This document shows, in pieces, positions 6,579 through 14,274 of a stretch of 26,242 nt of DNA (positions are counted from its first letter, which is position 1; every line of letters begins with the position of its first letter). The translations under genes and the position numbers were made by a program. Source of the DNA: an uncultured Olsenella sp. GTDB lineage: Bacteria; Actinomycetota; Coriobacteriia; Coriobacteriales; Atopobiaceae. Under the pieces are notes generated by a model that was not told the origin of the DNA, searched no databases, and saw only the letters and a list, made by a program, of their open reading frames with translations. Where the stretch lies: contig URLM01000027.1 in NCBI GenBank assembly GCA_900548775.1, positions 1-26,242 on the forward strand, in the 5' to 3' direction.

Positions 6579-7669
6579 AAAAGCGTGCCGCACTGCTGGT
6601 TGCATTTCTCGCATGCACTGCCACGGCGTTCTTCATCGTCTGGCTTGCCAGAAGAAACGTCTCCCCTGCCCCCACGGAACAGGCATCCTTCGGCGTGATT
6701 GAGACACGGCAGTTCCAGGCGCGTAGCCGAATCATTCTCTATGACAGCGAGCTCAACGAACTCGGCGATCTGCCGCTTGACTATGCCACGCTCGGATGTG
6801 ACTGGAACCTCTCCCCCGTCTATGACGGCACGCTTTATGTTATCCCTCAAGGCTACACAACCAAGCGCGACGAGAAGACGGTGCTCGGCGTGGACCTGGA
6901 TGACCTTTCCGTGACCCGCTACGGCGTCGATCAGATAAACCTCTATGGAGTCTGCGCAGACGATGACTATATCTTTACCTGCAGCAACCTCAACAACGTC
7001 TCGCACATATGCCGCATTGACCGGCAAACGGGCGATGTTACTGACATTGAGGAGACGGACACCTACATCGAATCCCTCTGCCTTTACGGCGGGAAGCTGT
7101 ATGCCTTCTCAACGGGAAGTCCCCTCTCGCCTGATGCGCAAGACGAGTCCACATCGTGGATCAGCATCTACGGCCGAGACCTCAATCTGATGGACACCGT
7201 AACCACGACTAAGCTTGGATCCGGTCGTTATCGGCCCGTTGCCGCAGGCGACCTGCTCTTCTTTGCGAATTGGGAAGATACCTCGGGGCAAGTCCCATCG
7301 ACGCAGCTCGGCATCTACCACACCGACACGGGCGTGCTCGAATCGAAGGAATTCGATACGGCCGTGCTTGATGCCCTCCCCTGGAATGGCTACGTGCTCC
7401 TCCTCTTTGGAGACATTCATAGCGAGAGCCCGACCACAGCCGCGCTCTACGACCCCGCAACGTGGGAACCGCTCTCGGAAGAGCACAACCTTACCTGCAC
7501 CGCCATGCAGAGCTGCATCTCTGGCGACACGCTCTACGTTGTGGGCGCCGATCGCGAGCTCCTCTCGTTTGACCTGACAGACAATCTGTCTCCGCTTGGC
7601 CGCTCCACCGTGAGCCACATCGACGGAGACTTTAGCTACATCTCCGGAATGTTTGCGGTCCCCGACTAA
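6575..7669 (+). CDS. Membrane-anchored propeller-like extracellular protein, function unknown
   Basis: This 364-residue protein starts with Lys/Arg and one hydrophobic helix (about residues 5-24, LLVAFLACTATAFFIVWL), so it is probably held in the membrane with the rest outside. A Cys at residue 14 lies in a lipobox-like FLAC context, not a canonical one. The rest is all-beta in character with recurring short blocks such as GTLYVIPQG, DDYIFTCS, GGKLYAFS, GDLLFFAN, GYVLLLFG and GDTLYVVG followed by acidic turns, which suggests a six- to seven-bladed beta-propeller (PQQ/Kelch-like). The ATG at 6575 has CTGGAGG with ideal spacing. It is the only sizeable plus-strand gene here, and its codon use looks less GC-rich than its neighbours, hinting at separate acquisition. 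It ends by overlapping the uvrC stop codon tail to tail. Confidence 0.8.
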   Translation: MKKRAALLVAFLACTATAFFIVWLARRNVSPAPTEQASFGVIETRQFQARSRIILYDSELNELGDLPLDYATLGCDWNLSPVYDGTLYVIPQGYTTKRDEKTVLGVDLDDLSVTRYGVDQINLYGVCADDDYIFTCSNLNNVSHICRIDRQTGDVTDIEETDTYIESLCLYGGKLYAFSTGSPLSPDAQDESTSWISIYGRDLNLMDTVTTTKLGSGRYRPVAAGDLLFFANWEDTSGQVPSTQLGIYHTDTGVLESKEFDTAVLDALPWNGYVLLLFGDIHSESPTTAALYDPATWEPLSEEHNLTCTAMQSCISGDTLYVVGADRELLSFDLTDNLSPLGRSTVSHIDGDFSYISGMFAVPD

Positions 7670-9645
7670 CGGGCCTTCTCCGCCACCGTCTGCGCCTCCT
7701 CGCCCCAGGCACGAAGGGCGTCGTAGACTGCCTGCGCCACCTCCGCCGGCACGCCCGGTACCTGCGCTATCTCCTCCACGCTCGCGGCGCGCAGGCGCTT
7801 GAGCGAGCCAAAGCGGCGCATGATGGCACGCTTGCGCTTGGGGCCCACGCCGGGCACGTCATCGAGCACCGAGACGGTCATGGCCTTGTCGCGCAGCTCG
7901 CGGTGGAAGGTGATGGCAAAGCGGTGGGACTCGTCGCGCACCTGCTTGATGAGGTAGAGCGAGGCAGAGCCCGAGGGAAGCACCACGGGCGTCTCGTCCC
8001 AGGGGACGAAGACCTCCTCGTCGGACTTGGCAAGGCCGCACACCGGGATGTTGAGTCCCAGCGAGGAGAGCTGCTCCATGGCAGCCGTGAGCTGGGGCTT
8101 GCCGCCATCGACCACAAGGAGGTCGGGGCGCGAGCCAAAGCGCTCGTCGGCCATGCGCTCGGGGGCATAGCGGCGGGCGAGAACCTCTGACATGCTCACG
8201 AAGTCGTTCGCCTCAGTGAGCGGCGTCTGGATCTTGAAGCGGCGGTACTGGGACTTGTCCGGCCGTCCGTTGGTGAAGACGACCATCGAGGCGACCGTGA
8301 AGTGGCCGTGGAGCGTCGAGATGTCGAAGCACTCGATGCGCATGGGCGGCGCGTCGAGGGCGAGCGCGCTCTCGAGCTGGAGCAGCGCCTGGTTGGTGCG
8401 GTCATCGGCGTAGCCCGTGCGCACCATGTAGCGCATGAGCGCGTGGCGGGCGTTGGCCGCCGCCATGTCCAGGAGGTGGCGCTTCTCGCCGCGCTGCGGG
8501 TGGTGGATGTGGCAGGCGCGCCCGCGCTTCTCGGCGAGCCACTCCGAGAGGAGCTCGGCGTCCGGAAGGTCGACGTCCACGTCAACCTCGGAGGGAATAT
8601 CTGCCGTCTCGTCGTAGTAGCGCTTGAGGAAGCCGCCCTGAAGCTCGACCTCCCCCACGTCGGCGCCCTTGTCGAGGATGAACTCGACCGTGCGCACCGT
8701 GCGACCCTCGCGCACCACGAAGACGCAGGCAGCGCTGATGGTCTCCTCGCGGTAGAAGCCTATGAGGTCGAGTGAGACGTCAGAGGAGAACATGACCTGC
8801 TGGCGGTCGTCGAGCGCGTTCAGGCTCTCGAGGCGTGCCTTGAGGCGCCCCGCGCGCTCGAAGTCGAGGTCGGCCGCCGCCTCGCGCATCTGCTCCTCCA
8901 CGGCCGAGACCACGTGCGAGCGACGCCCGGCGAGAAAGTCCTCGACCTGGCGCACGTGCTTGGCGTACTCGACGGTGTCGATGGCGCCCACGCAGACGCC
9001 CGGGCCCTTGCCCATGTGGTAGTCGAAGCAGGGGCGCCCCGTGCGCGCAAGCGCCAGGTTGGCAACGGCCGCCTCGCCGGGGCGGCGCTCAAGCTCGCGG
9101 CGGCAGCGCTTCCACTCGGCGCACGTGGCCGTGCAGATGGGCACGACCTTGCGCAGCGTGTCGATGGTGTCGCGCGCGGCGTGTGCGTCGGTGTAGGGGC
9201 CAAAGTAGCGCGTGCCCTTGCGGTGGTGCTCGCGGGTGTACTTGATGGCGGGGAACACGTCCGACTCGGTGATGGCGATGTAGGGGTAGCTCTTGTCGTC
9301 CTTGAAGTCCACGTTGAAGTACGGGTGGTACTGGGCTATGAGGTTGCGCTCGAGCACGAGGGCCTCGTGCTCGGAGCCCACCACGACGTAGTCGAACGAC
9401 CTCACGACCTGCATCATAAGGGGAATCTTGTCACGATCGTCCTGGAGCGTCACGTACTGACGCAGGCGGGACCGGAGGTTCTTCGCCTTGCCCACGTAGA
9501 CGACCTGCCCGCGCGCGTCCTTCCAGAGGTAGCAGCCCGGGTCCGTGGGGGCGTCGTCCACCTGGCGGCGCAGCTCGGGCAGGCTCTCCTCCAGGGAGCG
9601 GGCATCATCGAAGTCGGGGCGTGCCCCTGGGTCGCGAATCGTCAT
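7666..9645 (-). CDS. uvrC: UvrABC excinuclease subunit C
   Basis: This 659-residue protein makes the two incisions in nucleotide excision repair after UvrA and UvrB have found the damage. The GIY-YIG nuclease is at residues about 36-110 (PGCYLWKD, then VVYVGKAKNLRSR). A cysteine set (C171, C175, C181, C206, C218) in the next segment fits the Fe-S site known in UvrC. The UVR UvrB-binding helix pair is at 247-280. The RNase H-like second nuclease has IECFDIS and LLVVDGGKPQL, and the C-terminus has tandem helix-hairpin-helix motifs (DVPGVGPKRKR, QVPGVPAEVA). Length is normal. The ATG at 9645 has only a distant GGAAGG. It lies 37 bp downstream of the ATP-grasp gene on the same strand, so it may be transcribed from the his side. 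Confidence 0.97.
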   Translation of the reverse strand: MTIRDPGARPDFDDARSLEESLPELRRQVDDAPTDPGCYLWKDARGQVVYVGKAKNLRSRLRQYVTLQDDRDKIPLMMQVVRSFDYVVVGSEHEALVLERNLIAQYHPYFNVDFKDDKSYPYIAITESDVFPAIKYTREHHRKGTRYFGPYTDAHAARDTIDTLRKVVPICTATCAEWKRCRRELERRPGEAAVANLALARTGRPCFDYHMGKGPGVCVGAIDTVEYAKHVRQVEDFLAGRRSHVVSAVEEQMREAAADLDFERAGRLKARLESLNALDDRQQVMFSSDVSLDLIGFYREETISAACVFVVREGRTVRTVEFILDKGADVGEVELQGGFLKRYYDETADIPSEVDVDVDLPDAELLSEWLAEKRGRACHIHHPQRGEKRHLLDMAAANARHALMRYMVRTGYADDRTNQALLQLESALALDAPPMRIECFDISTLHGHFTVASMVVFTNGRPDKSQYRRFKIQTPLTEANDFVSMSEVLARRYAPERMADERFGSRPDLLVVDGGKPQLTAAMEQLSSLGLNIPVCGLAKSDEEVFVPWDETPVVLPSGSASLYLIKQVRDESHRFAITFHRELRDKAMTVSVLDDVPGVGPKRKRAIMRRFGSLKRLRAASVEEIAQVPGVPAEVAQAVYDALRAWGEEAQTVAEKAR

Positions 9646-9682
9646 GGCCTATGGTGCCTTCCGGCGCTTGAACGCCCGGCCG

Positions 9683-10945
9683 TCACGGCTGCTCCGGCTC
9701 GGGGAGGTAGCGCTTGAACTTTGAGACCTGGTGCTCGAAGTTGACCTTCGCCCAGAAGCGCTGGGCGAGAGAGTCGCCCGGCCAGTCGAGCGCAAAGCTC
9801 GCGGTGCCATTGTCGTAGGCCGCAAGCACGCGCTCCTTCACGGGCACGTTGGGCATGCAGCGCTCGATCACGGCCTTGGGGACGCCCACGTAGGCCCAGC
9901 CGCCCTTGGGCTCCACCGGCATGGGGTCGATGCCGAGAACCACGTCCTCAACCTGGATTCTGGCGAAGTTGATGCCCGAGAGGAGCACGAGCCAGGAGCT
10001 GCGGCCGGGGCGGGCGTTCACCTCGAGGAAGCGATAGCTGCCGTCGCGTGCGTCGTACTTGGCGTCGAAGCAGCACATGCCGTGGTAGCCCACCTTCTTG
10101 AGGAAGCGCGCGGCAGAGGCGGTCATCTCCTCGTTTGGCTCCGGAACGATGGCCACCGCGTTGCCGATGGCGCTGGGATGGTGGTCCTCAAGACCAACGT
10201 GGCAGCAGACGGTGAAGACGGGGTTGGAGTCCTTGTCGACGTAGCAGTAGAGCGCGTACATGTGGGAGTCTCCGCCAGGGACAAACTCCTGGACGATGAG
10301 GGAGTCGTCGTAGCAGGAGCCCTGCAGCGCCGAGTAGACCCGGCACAGCTCCTCCCTGCTCTTGATCACGAAGACCTTCTTCTTCCCCTCGAACTCCGCG
10401 TAGTGGTAGTGGGCAGAGTTCGACGGCTTTGCCACCAGGGGGTAGGTGAAGCCCTCGTCGTTTGGCGTGGCACCCTTGAGCGAGCAGTCCAGAAAGCGCG
10501 TCTTGGGGTAGGACATCCCCACCTCTTCGCACACCTCGTAGAAGTTCTGCTTCTGGGTGACGAAGTCGAGGACGTCAAAGTCCACGACCGGGGTGTAGTA
10601 CCAGCGCTCGAGCTCCGGCTTGTGCTTGGAGACAATGCGCGCATAGAAGTCTCCGCAGGTGACGAGAAACGGCACCTTCCCCTCCACGCAGAGCTGGTCG
10701 CCAACGCGCTTGAGCAGCGGGATGAGGACATCCTCGGAGTCCACGCCCTCCTCGACGCGGTAGTCCGCGAACTTGGTGCGCGAGATGGACTTGATGTCCG
10801 AGCCCGCATAGATGATCGAGCGGACGTGATAGGCCTCCCAGAAGGCGCGGACATACGCGTAGCACGAGTAGTCCGCCCCCAGGATGACCGGCTGGATCTT
10901 CTGGGACAGCTCGTCTCTGTCGATGTTCTCTGGCCTCTGCGCCAT
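9683..10945 (-). CDS. ATP-grasp carboxylate-amine ligase family protein
   Basis: This 420-residue cytoplasmic protein has an ATP-grasp fold. The N-terminal pre-ATP domain (QPVILGADYSCYAYVRAFWE, residues 18-37) resembles ligases of the D-aspartate ligase (Aslfm) type. Lys173 in YPLVAKPSN, the VQEF hinge (219-222), and the metal-binding LEVNARPG segment (residues 307-314, with Glu308 and Asn310) are all in place, so it should be active. Family members join an amino acid to a carboxylate or amine, for example D-Asp to the peptidoglycan lysine side chain. Which substrate is used here is not shown. It starts 23 bp after hisE and probably belongs to the his transcript's tail; the ATG at 10945 follows GGGGGAA about 9 bases upstream. 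Confidence 0.8.
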   Translation of the reverse strand: MAQRPENIDRDELSQKIQPVILGADYSCYAYVRAFWEAYHVRSIIYAGSDIKSISRTKFADYRVEEGVDSEDVLIPLLKRVGDQLCVEGKVPFLVTCGDFYARIVSKHKPELERWYYTPVVDFDVLDFVTQKQNFYEVCEEVGMSYPKTRFLDCSLKGATPNDEGFTYPLVAKPSNSAHYHYAEFEGKKKVFVIKSREELCRVYSALQGSCYDDSLIVQEFVPGGDSHMYALYCYVDKDSNPVFTVCCHVGLEDHHPSAIGNAVAIVPEPNEEMTASAARFLKKVGYHGMCCFDAKYDARDGSYRFLEVNARPGRSSWLVLLSGINFARIQVEDVVLGIDPMPVEPKGGWAYVGVPKAVIERCMPNVPVKERVLAAYDNGTASFALDWPGDSLAQRFWAKVNFEHQVSKFKRYLPEPEQP

Positions 10946-10968
10946 GGCTTGCGTTCCCCCGGTTCTTC

Positions 10969-11292
10969 CTACTTGCGGCGAGCGTCAAGCTCGCCCGCCA
11001 GCTCGTCGAGCGTAATTCCGTACTTCTCGGCAACCACAAGCATGTGGTAGAGAAGGTCGCCCATCTCGTAGCGAATGTGGTCGTGGTCATCGTCCTTGCA
11101 GGCCATGATGATCTCGGACGACTCCTCGGCGAGCTTGGAGAGGAGCTTGTCCCCCTTCTCGGGCTGGAGGAGCCGCGCGGTATAGGACTTCTCCGGGGAC
11201 GCCGACGTGGCGCGCTCGTGGATGACGGCGGCGAGCCCCTCCAGGGTCTCCCCTATGTTGCCATCCTTCACGTTTGCGGTTCTGACGCCCAT
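10969..11292 (-). CDS. hisE: Phosphoribosyl-ATP pyrophosphatase
   Basis: This 107-residue all-alpha protein hydrolyses phosphoribosyl-ATP to phosphoribosyl-AMP and pyrophosphate, step two of histidine biosynthesis. It has the MazG-like metal-binding helices: LLSKLAEESSEIIMACK with the Glu pair, and IRYEMGDLLYHMLVV with the E-x-x-D arrangement. Length fits stand-alone HisE. The ATG at 11292 is chosen because AAAGGAG lies 5-6 bases upstream; the frame is open to 11529 but the extension has no HisE residues and overlaps hisI. Here HisE and HisI are separate proteins, unlike the fused HisIE of enterics. A 91-bp gap separates it from hisI. Confidence 0.95.
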   Translation of the reverse strand: MGVRTANVKDGNIGETLEGLAAVIHERATSASPEKSYTARLLQPEKGDKLLSKLAEESSEIIMACKDDDHDHIRYEMGDLLYHMLVVAEKYGITLDELAGELDARRK

Positions 11293-11383
11293 CTCTTCTC
11301 CTTTGGTCTTTTCGAGCAACCCATCAAGTGTACGGCAAGGGCATCCGCGGAATGTGCAGGCAACGTAGCGCTTGCCGACTTGC

Positions 11384-11767
11384 TCACGAGAGGGGCACCT
11401 CGCGGAAGAAGCAGCTCCTGTGTCCCGTGTGGCAGGCGGGGCCGGGAGAGTCAACCACGTAGACGAGGGTGTCTGCGTCGCAGTCCACGAGCACGCGTCG
11501 CACCTGCTGCATATTGCCGCTGGTGGCACCCTTGTTCCACAGCTCCTTGCGCGAGCGCGACCAAAACCAGCTCGTGCGCGTCTTCACGGTGAGGCCAAGG
11601 GCCTCGCGGTTTGCCCAGGCGACCATGAGGACCTCGCCCGTGCCCTCCTGCTGGACCACCACGGGGACGAGGCCGTGGGCGTCAAAGGTCACGCAGTCCG
11701 GAAAGCCGTCGCAGGGCTGGGTTGGCTCGCCGGCATAGGCGGGCGAGACGTTCGATGCATCTGGCAT
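11384..11767 (-). CDS. hisI: Phosphoribosyl-AMP cyclohydrolase
   Basis: This 127-residue protein opens the adenine ring of phosphoribosyl-AMP, step three of histidine biosynthesis, and needs Zn and Mg. The core motifs are clear: VLMVAWANREAL, the WFWSRSRKELWNKGATSGN stretch, the Mg-binding CDADTL, and the zinc-binding cysteines in CDADTL and in PACHTGHRSCFF. The first 20 residues are a variable tail. The ATG at 11767 has AAGGAG about 8 bases upstream. It follows hisF after 39 bp and precedes hisE, the order expected for a compact his operon. Confidence 0.95.
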   Translation of the reverse strand: MPDASNVSPAYAGEPTQPCDGFPDCVTFDAHGLVPVVVQQEGTGEVLMVAWANREALGLTVKTRTSWFWSRSRKELWNKGATSGNMQQVRRVLVDCDADTLVYVVDSPGPACHTGHRSCFFREVPLS

Positions 11768-11806
11768 GGTTGCCGCTCCTTCTCTGATGCGAGTGGCGCG
11801 AGAAAA

Positions 11807-12574
11807 CTAGAAGTCGAGCCTCACGGGAATGCCCTGGCTTGTCATGTACTCCTTGACCTGGCGCACCGTGTACGTGCCAAAGTGGAAGACGCTCGCGGCG
11901 AGAACGGCGTCGGCCTCGCCCTCGATGATGCCCTCGGCGAAGTGCTCGAGCGTGCCCACGCCGCCGGAGGCGATCACGGGGATGCTCACGGCACGCGAAA
12001 CGGCACGGGTGAGCGGGATGTCGAAGCCGTCCTTTGTGCCGTCGCGGTCCATGCTCGTGAGGAGGATCTCGCCCGCGCCGCGACGCGCCGCCTCCTCGGC
12101 CCACTGGACCGCGTCGATGCCCGTGGGGATGCGTCCGCCGGCAAGGTAGACCTCCCACTTGTCGCCCGGTCCCACCTGCTTGGCGTCGATGGCAACGACC
12201 ACGGCCTGGCTCCCGAAGGCGGTCGCCGCCCGCGTGATGAGCGTGGGGTCGCGCACGGCCGCCGAGTTGATGGAGACCTTGTCGGCACCAGCCGAGACCA
12301 TCACGCGGCATCCCTCCACGTCACGGAAGCCGCCACCCACGGTATAGGGGATGTGCAGCTGGCTTGCGGCGCGCGAGGCCAGGTCGATCGTGGTCGAGCG
12401 GTCGTCCGAGGTGGCGGTGATGTCGAGAAAGACGACCTCGTCGGCACCCTCGCGGTCGTACTTGGCCGCAAGCTCCACGGGGTCTCCGGCGTCGCGGAGG
12501 TCGACGAAGTTCACGCCCTTAACGACGCGGCCGTCCTTGACGTCCAGGCAGGGGATGACCCTCTTGGTGAGCAT
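11807..12574 (-). CDS. hisF: Imidazole glycerol phosphate synthase, cyclase subunit
   Basis: This 255-residue TIM barrel uses ammonia delivered by HisH to convert PRFAR to imidazole glycerol phosphate and AICAR. The N-terminus RVIPCLDVKDGRVVKGVNF includes catalytic Asp11, and the second catalytic aspartate is in TSMDRDGTKDG. Phosphate-binding glycines occur in the later GGV and ASGGVG segments. The start at 12574 is fixed by AAGGGAG about 6 bases upstream and by the known N-terminus. The frame stays open to 12676, but that extension is translated through a long inverted repeat and is not part of the protein. It is set off from hisA by 255 bp, so it may have separate control. Confidence 0.97.
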   Translation of the reverse strand: MLTKRVIPCLDVKDGRVVKGVNFVDLRDAGDPVELAAKYDREGADEVVFLDITATSDDRSTTIDLASRAASQLHIPYTVGGGFRDVEGCRVMVSAGADKVSINSAAVRDPTLITRAATAFGSQAVVVAIDAKQVGPGDKWEVYLAGGRIPTGIDAVQWAEEAARRGAGEILLTSMDRDGTKDGFDIPLTRAVSRAVSIPVIASGGVGTLEHFAEGIIEGEADAVLAASVFHFGTYTVRQVKEYMTSQGIPVRLDF

Positions 12575-12829
12575 GGTTACTCCCTTCTGTAGGGTCGCCG
12601 TGCTTGTCGCGGCGCTCGGCGCTCGCCGCCCTTTGGGACGGCTCGCTCGCTTCGCGACTCGCGCCGCGACAAGCACGGCGACCAGCAGTCGAAACTAGCA
12701 CGTAAAGAGGGTCAACCTCTGATGGAGCCTAGGACCAGGGCCTGACCTTCAACAAAAACAGAACCAGAAGCAGCGGCGTTGTGCGAGGGCGACGCTGAGC
12801 CAGGCAGGAGGGCCGGCAGACCCCACCGC
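12575..12829 (-). other. Gap between hisA and hisF with a long inverted repeat
   Basis: In an otherwise compact operon this is the only large gap. Its hisF-proximal half is the 22-bp inverted repeat described separately. The rest is less GC-rich and contains TTGACC on the minus strand with a poor -10 region, and a small AGAGG/CCTCT hairpin overlapping it. No open frame there looks coding. Confidence 0.5.
12594..12682 (-). promoter_or_regulatory. Perfect 22-bp inverted repeat in the hisF leader
   Basis: Arms 12594-12615 and 12661-12682 are exact reverse complements over 22 bp, separated by 45 bp. The left arm reads GTCGCCGTGCTTGTCG and on to GGCGC. In RNA this is a very stable stem ending about 9 bases before the hisF ribosome binding site. 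The interior is also GC-rich and could form smaller hairpins. It could block read-through, protect the hisF-side message, or be a mobile palindrome; no U-tract follows, so a simple intrinsic terminator is unlikely. Confidence 0.75.
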
Positions 12830-13564
12830 CTACCCGCACGCAGCGAGAGCGTCCTCGAGCGAAAGCGCGCCCTCGTACAACGCGCGCCCCGTTATGCAGC
12901 CCTCCACCACCTCGGGTCCCAGCGCCGCAAGCGCCCGGATGTCCGCCGTGCTGGCAATGCCACCCGAAGCCACCACCGGGAAGCCCGCGACCTTGGCAAT
13001 GTGGCGGTAGGCAGCGGGATCGACGCCCGTCTGCATGCCGTCGCGCGCGATGTCGGTGAAGACCAGGTGACGAAAGCCCATCTCGGAAAGGCTGGAGACG
13101 AGTTCGTCTGCCATAAGCGAACCACCCTCTCGCCAGCCGTTCACCTTGACCATGCCGTCCTTCGCGGCGACGTCCGCCACCGCCATGTCACCAAACTCGG
13201 CAGCCGCCTGACGCGCAAATGCAGGGTCACGTACGAGCGCCGTGCCTATGGCTATGCGGCGAACCCCAAGGTCGGCAAGGCGACGCATGGCATCAATCGA
13301 ACGCACGCCGCCCCCGGCGTCGACCGAAAGCCCCTCCACCTGGCAGATGGCTCGTATCGCCTGGGCGTTTGCCTCGCGTGCGGCCTCGTCCTCGCCGAGG
13401 GCGCTGGAGAGGTCCACCACGTGGACCCAGCTAGCTCCCCGTGCGAGAAAGTCACGCGCCACAGAGGAGGGGTCGTCCGAATAGACGTCCATGCGGGAGC
13501 GGTCCCCGTTCGCAAGGCGCACCACCTTGCCTCCCACCAGGTCGATCGCGGGAAAGAGGATCAT
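12830..13564 (-). CDS. hisA: ProFAR isomerase
   Basis: This 244-residue TIM barrel isomerises the aminoaldose ProFAR to the aminoketose PRFAR, step four of histidine biosynthesis. Catalytic Asp8 lies in FPAIDLVGGKVVRL, and the second aspartate is in FTDIARDGMQTG. The two phosphate-binding loops DAGGGVRSID and VVASGGIAS are present. The start overlaps the hisH stop as ATGA, and GGGAGG is properly spaced inside the end of hisH. In some Actinobacteria HisA is replaced by the dual enzyme PriA, which also serves tryptophan synthesis; without a tryptophan gene set in view, PriA activity can be neither claimed nor excluded. Confidence 0.95.
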   Translation of the reverse strand: MILFPAIDLVGGKVVRLANGDRSRMDVYSDDPSSVARDFLARGASWVHVVDLSSALGEDEAAREANAQAIRAICQVEGLSVDAGGGVRSIDAMRRLADLGVRRIAIGTALVRDPAFARQAAAEFGDMAVADVAAKDGMVKVNGWREGGSLMADELVSSLSEMGFRHLVFTDIARDGMQTGVDPAAYRHIAKVAGFPVVASGGIASTADIRALAALGPEVVEGCITGRALYEGALSLEDALAACG

Positions 13565-14274
13565 CGCACGCCTCCCGCCCTCACGATGTCCACGAAGTTG
13601 GAGAGCACCACGAGACCAGTTGCCGAGGACTTCTCGGGATGGAACTGAACGCCAAAGACGGGGCCTTGGGCAACGGCAGAGCCAAAGCTCCGCGCGTAAT
13701 GCGTGCGGGCAGCCACCAGCGTGGGATCAACGTCATCGGAAAGCGCGTAGGAGTGCGTGAAGTAGAAGTTGGCACCGGAGGGCACGCCACGCAGGAGGCG
13801 GGTCCTCTCGCCGACCTCGGTTGGATAGACCTGGTCCCATCCCACGTGCGGCACCTTGAGCCGGCCAGAGCGCAGGCGCGTGACCGATCCCGAGAAGAAC
13901 CCCAGGCCAGCCACCCAGCGGTCATCACCGGGCGTTCCGGCGGAGACGGGCTCCTCGTTCTCGTGCGGGAGGCCCCTCTCGCCGGAGCGCTCCTCGCCAC
14001 GCGAGAAGAGAAGCTGAAGCCCCAGGCAGATACCCAGGAAGGGAACGCCACGGCCCAGCGCGTCAAGGATGGCCTCGCCCTGGCCCGACTCGTTCACGTA
14101 CCCCATGGCGCTCTCGAAGCTCCCCACGCCGGGAAGCACCAGGCCAGAAGCCGACGAAATGTCTCCGGGCGCGTCGGAGACAATCGCCTCCCCGCCCACG
14201 GAAGCAAGGCCGTGCTGCACAGAGAGGAGGTTTCCCTTGTGGTAGTCGATGACGACGATCTTGGCAGATGCCAT
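13561..14274 (-). CDS. hisH: Imidazole glycerol phosphate synthase, glutamine amidotransferase subunit
   Basis: This 237-residue class I glutamine amidotransferase produces ammonia from glutamine for HisF. It has the catalytic nucleophile Cys83 in GICLGLQLLF, the LPGVGSF strand near residue 48, the GWDQV and YFTHSYAL segments typical of HisH, and the His/Glu pair in FHPEKS. Length is slightly above the usual 200-215, owing to a loop around residues 100-115 (PVSAGTPGDDR). The start codon touches the hisB stop as TGATG, with AGGGAG at a good distance. The reading frame remains open up to 14898 but that part is antisense-like sequence inside hisB in another frame and is not the protein. Confidence 0.95.
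   Translation of the reverse strand: MASAKIVVIDYHKGNLLSVQHGLASVGGEAIVSDAPGDISSASGLVLPGVGSFESAMGYVNESGQGEAILDALGRGVPFLGICLGLQLLFSRGEERSGERGLPHENEEPVSAGTPGDDRWVAGLGFFSGSVTRLRSGRLKVPHVGWDQVYPTEVGERTRLLRGVPSGANFYFTHSYALSDDVDPTLVAARTHYARSFGSAVAQGPVFGVQFHPEKSSATGLVVLSNFVDIVRAGGVR

Noticed and set aside
12575..12676. N-terminal extension of HisF up to 12676
   Set aside because: The extra residues are translated from the inverted repeat, and the proper ribosome site and family N-terminus are at 12574.
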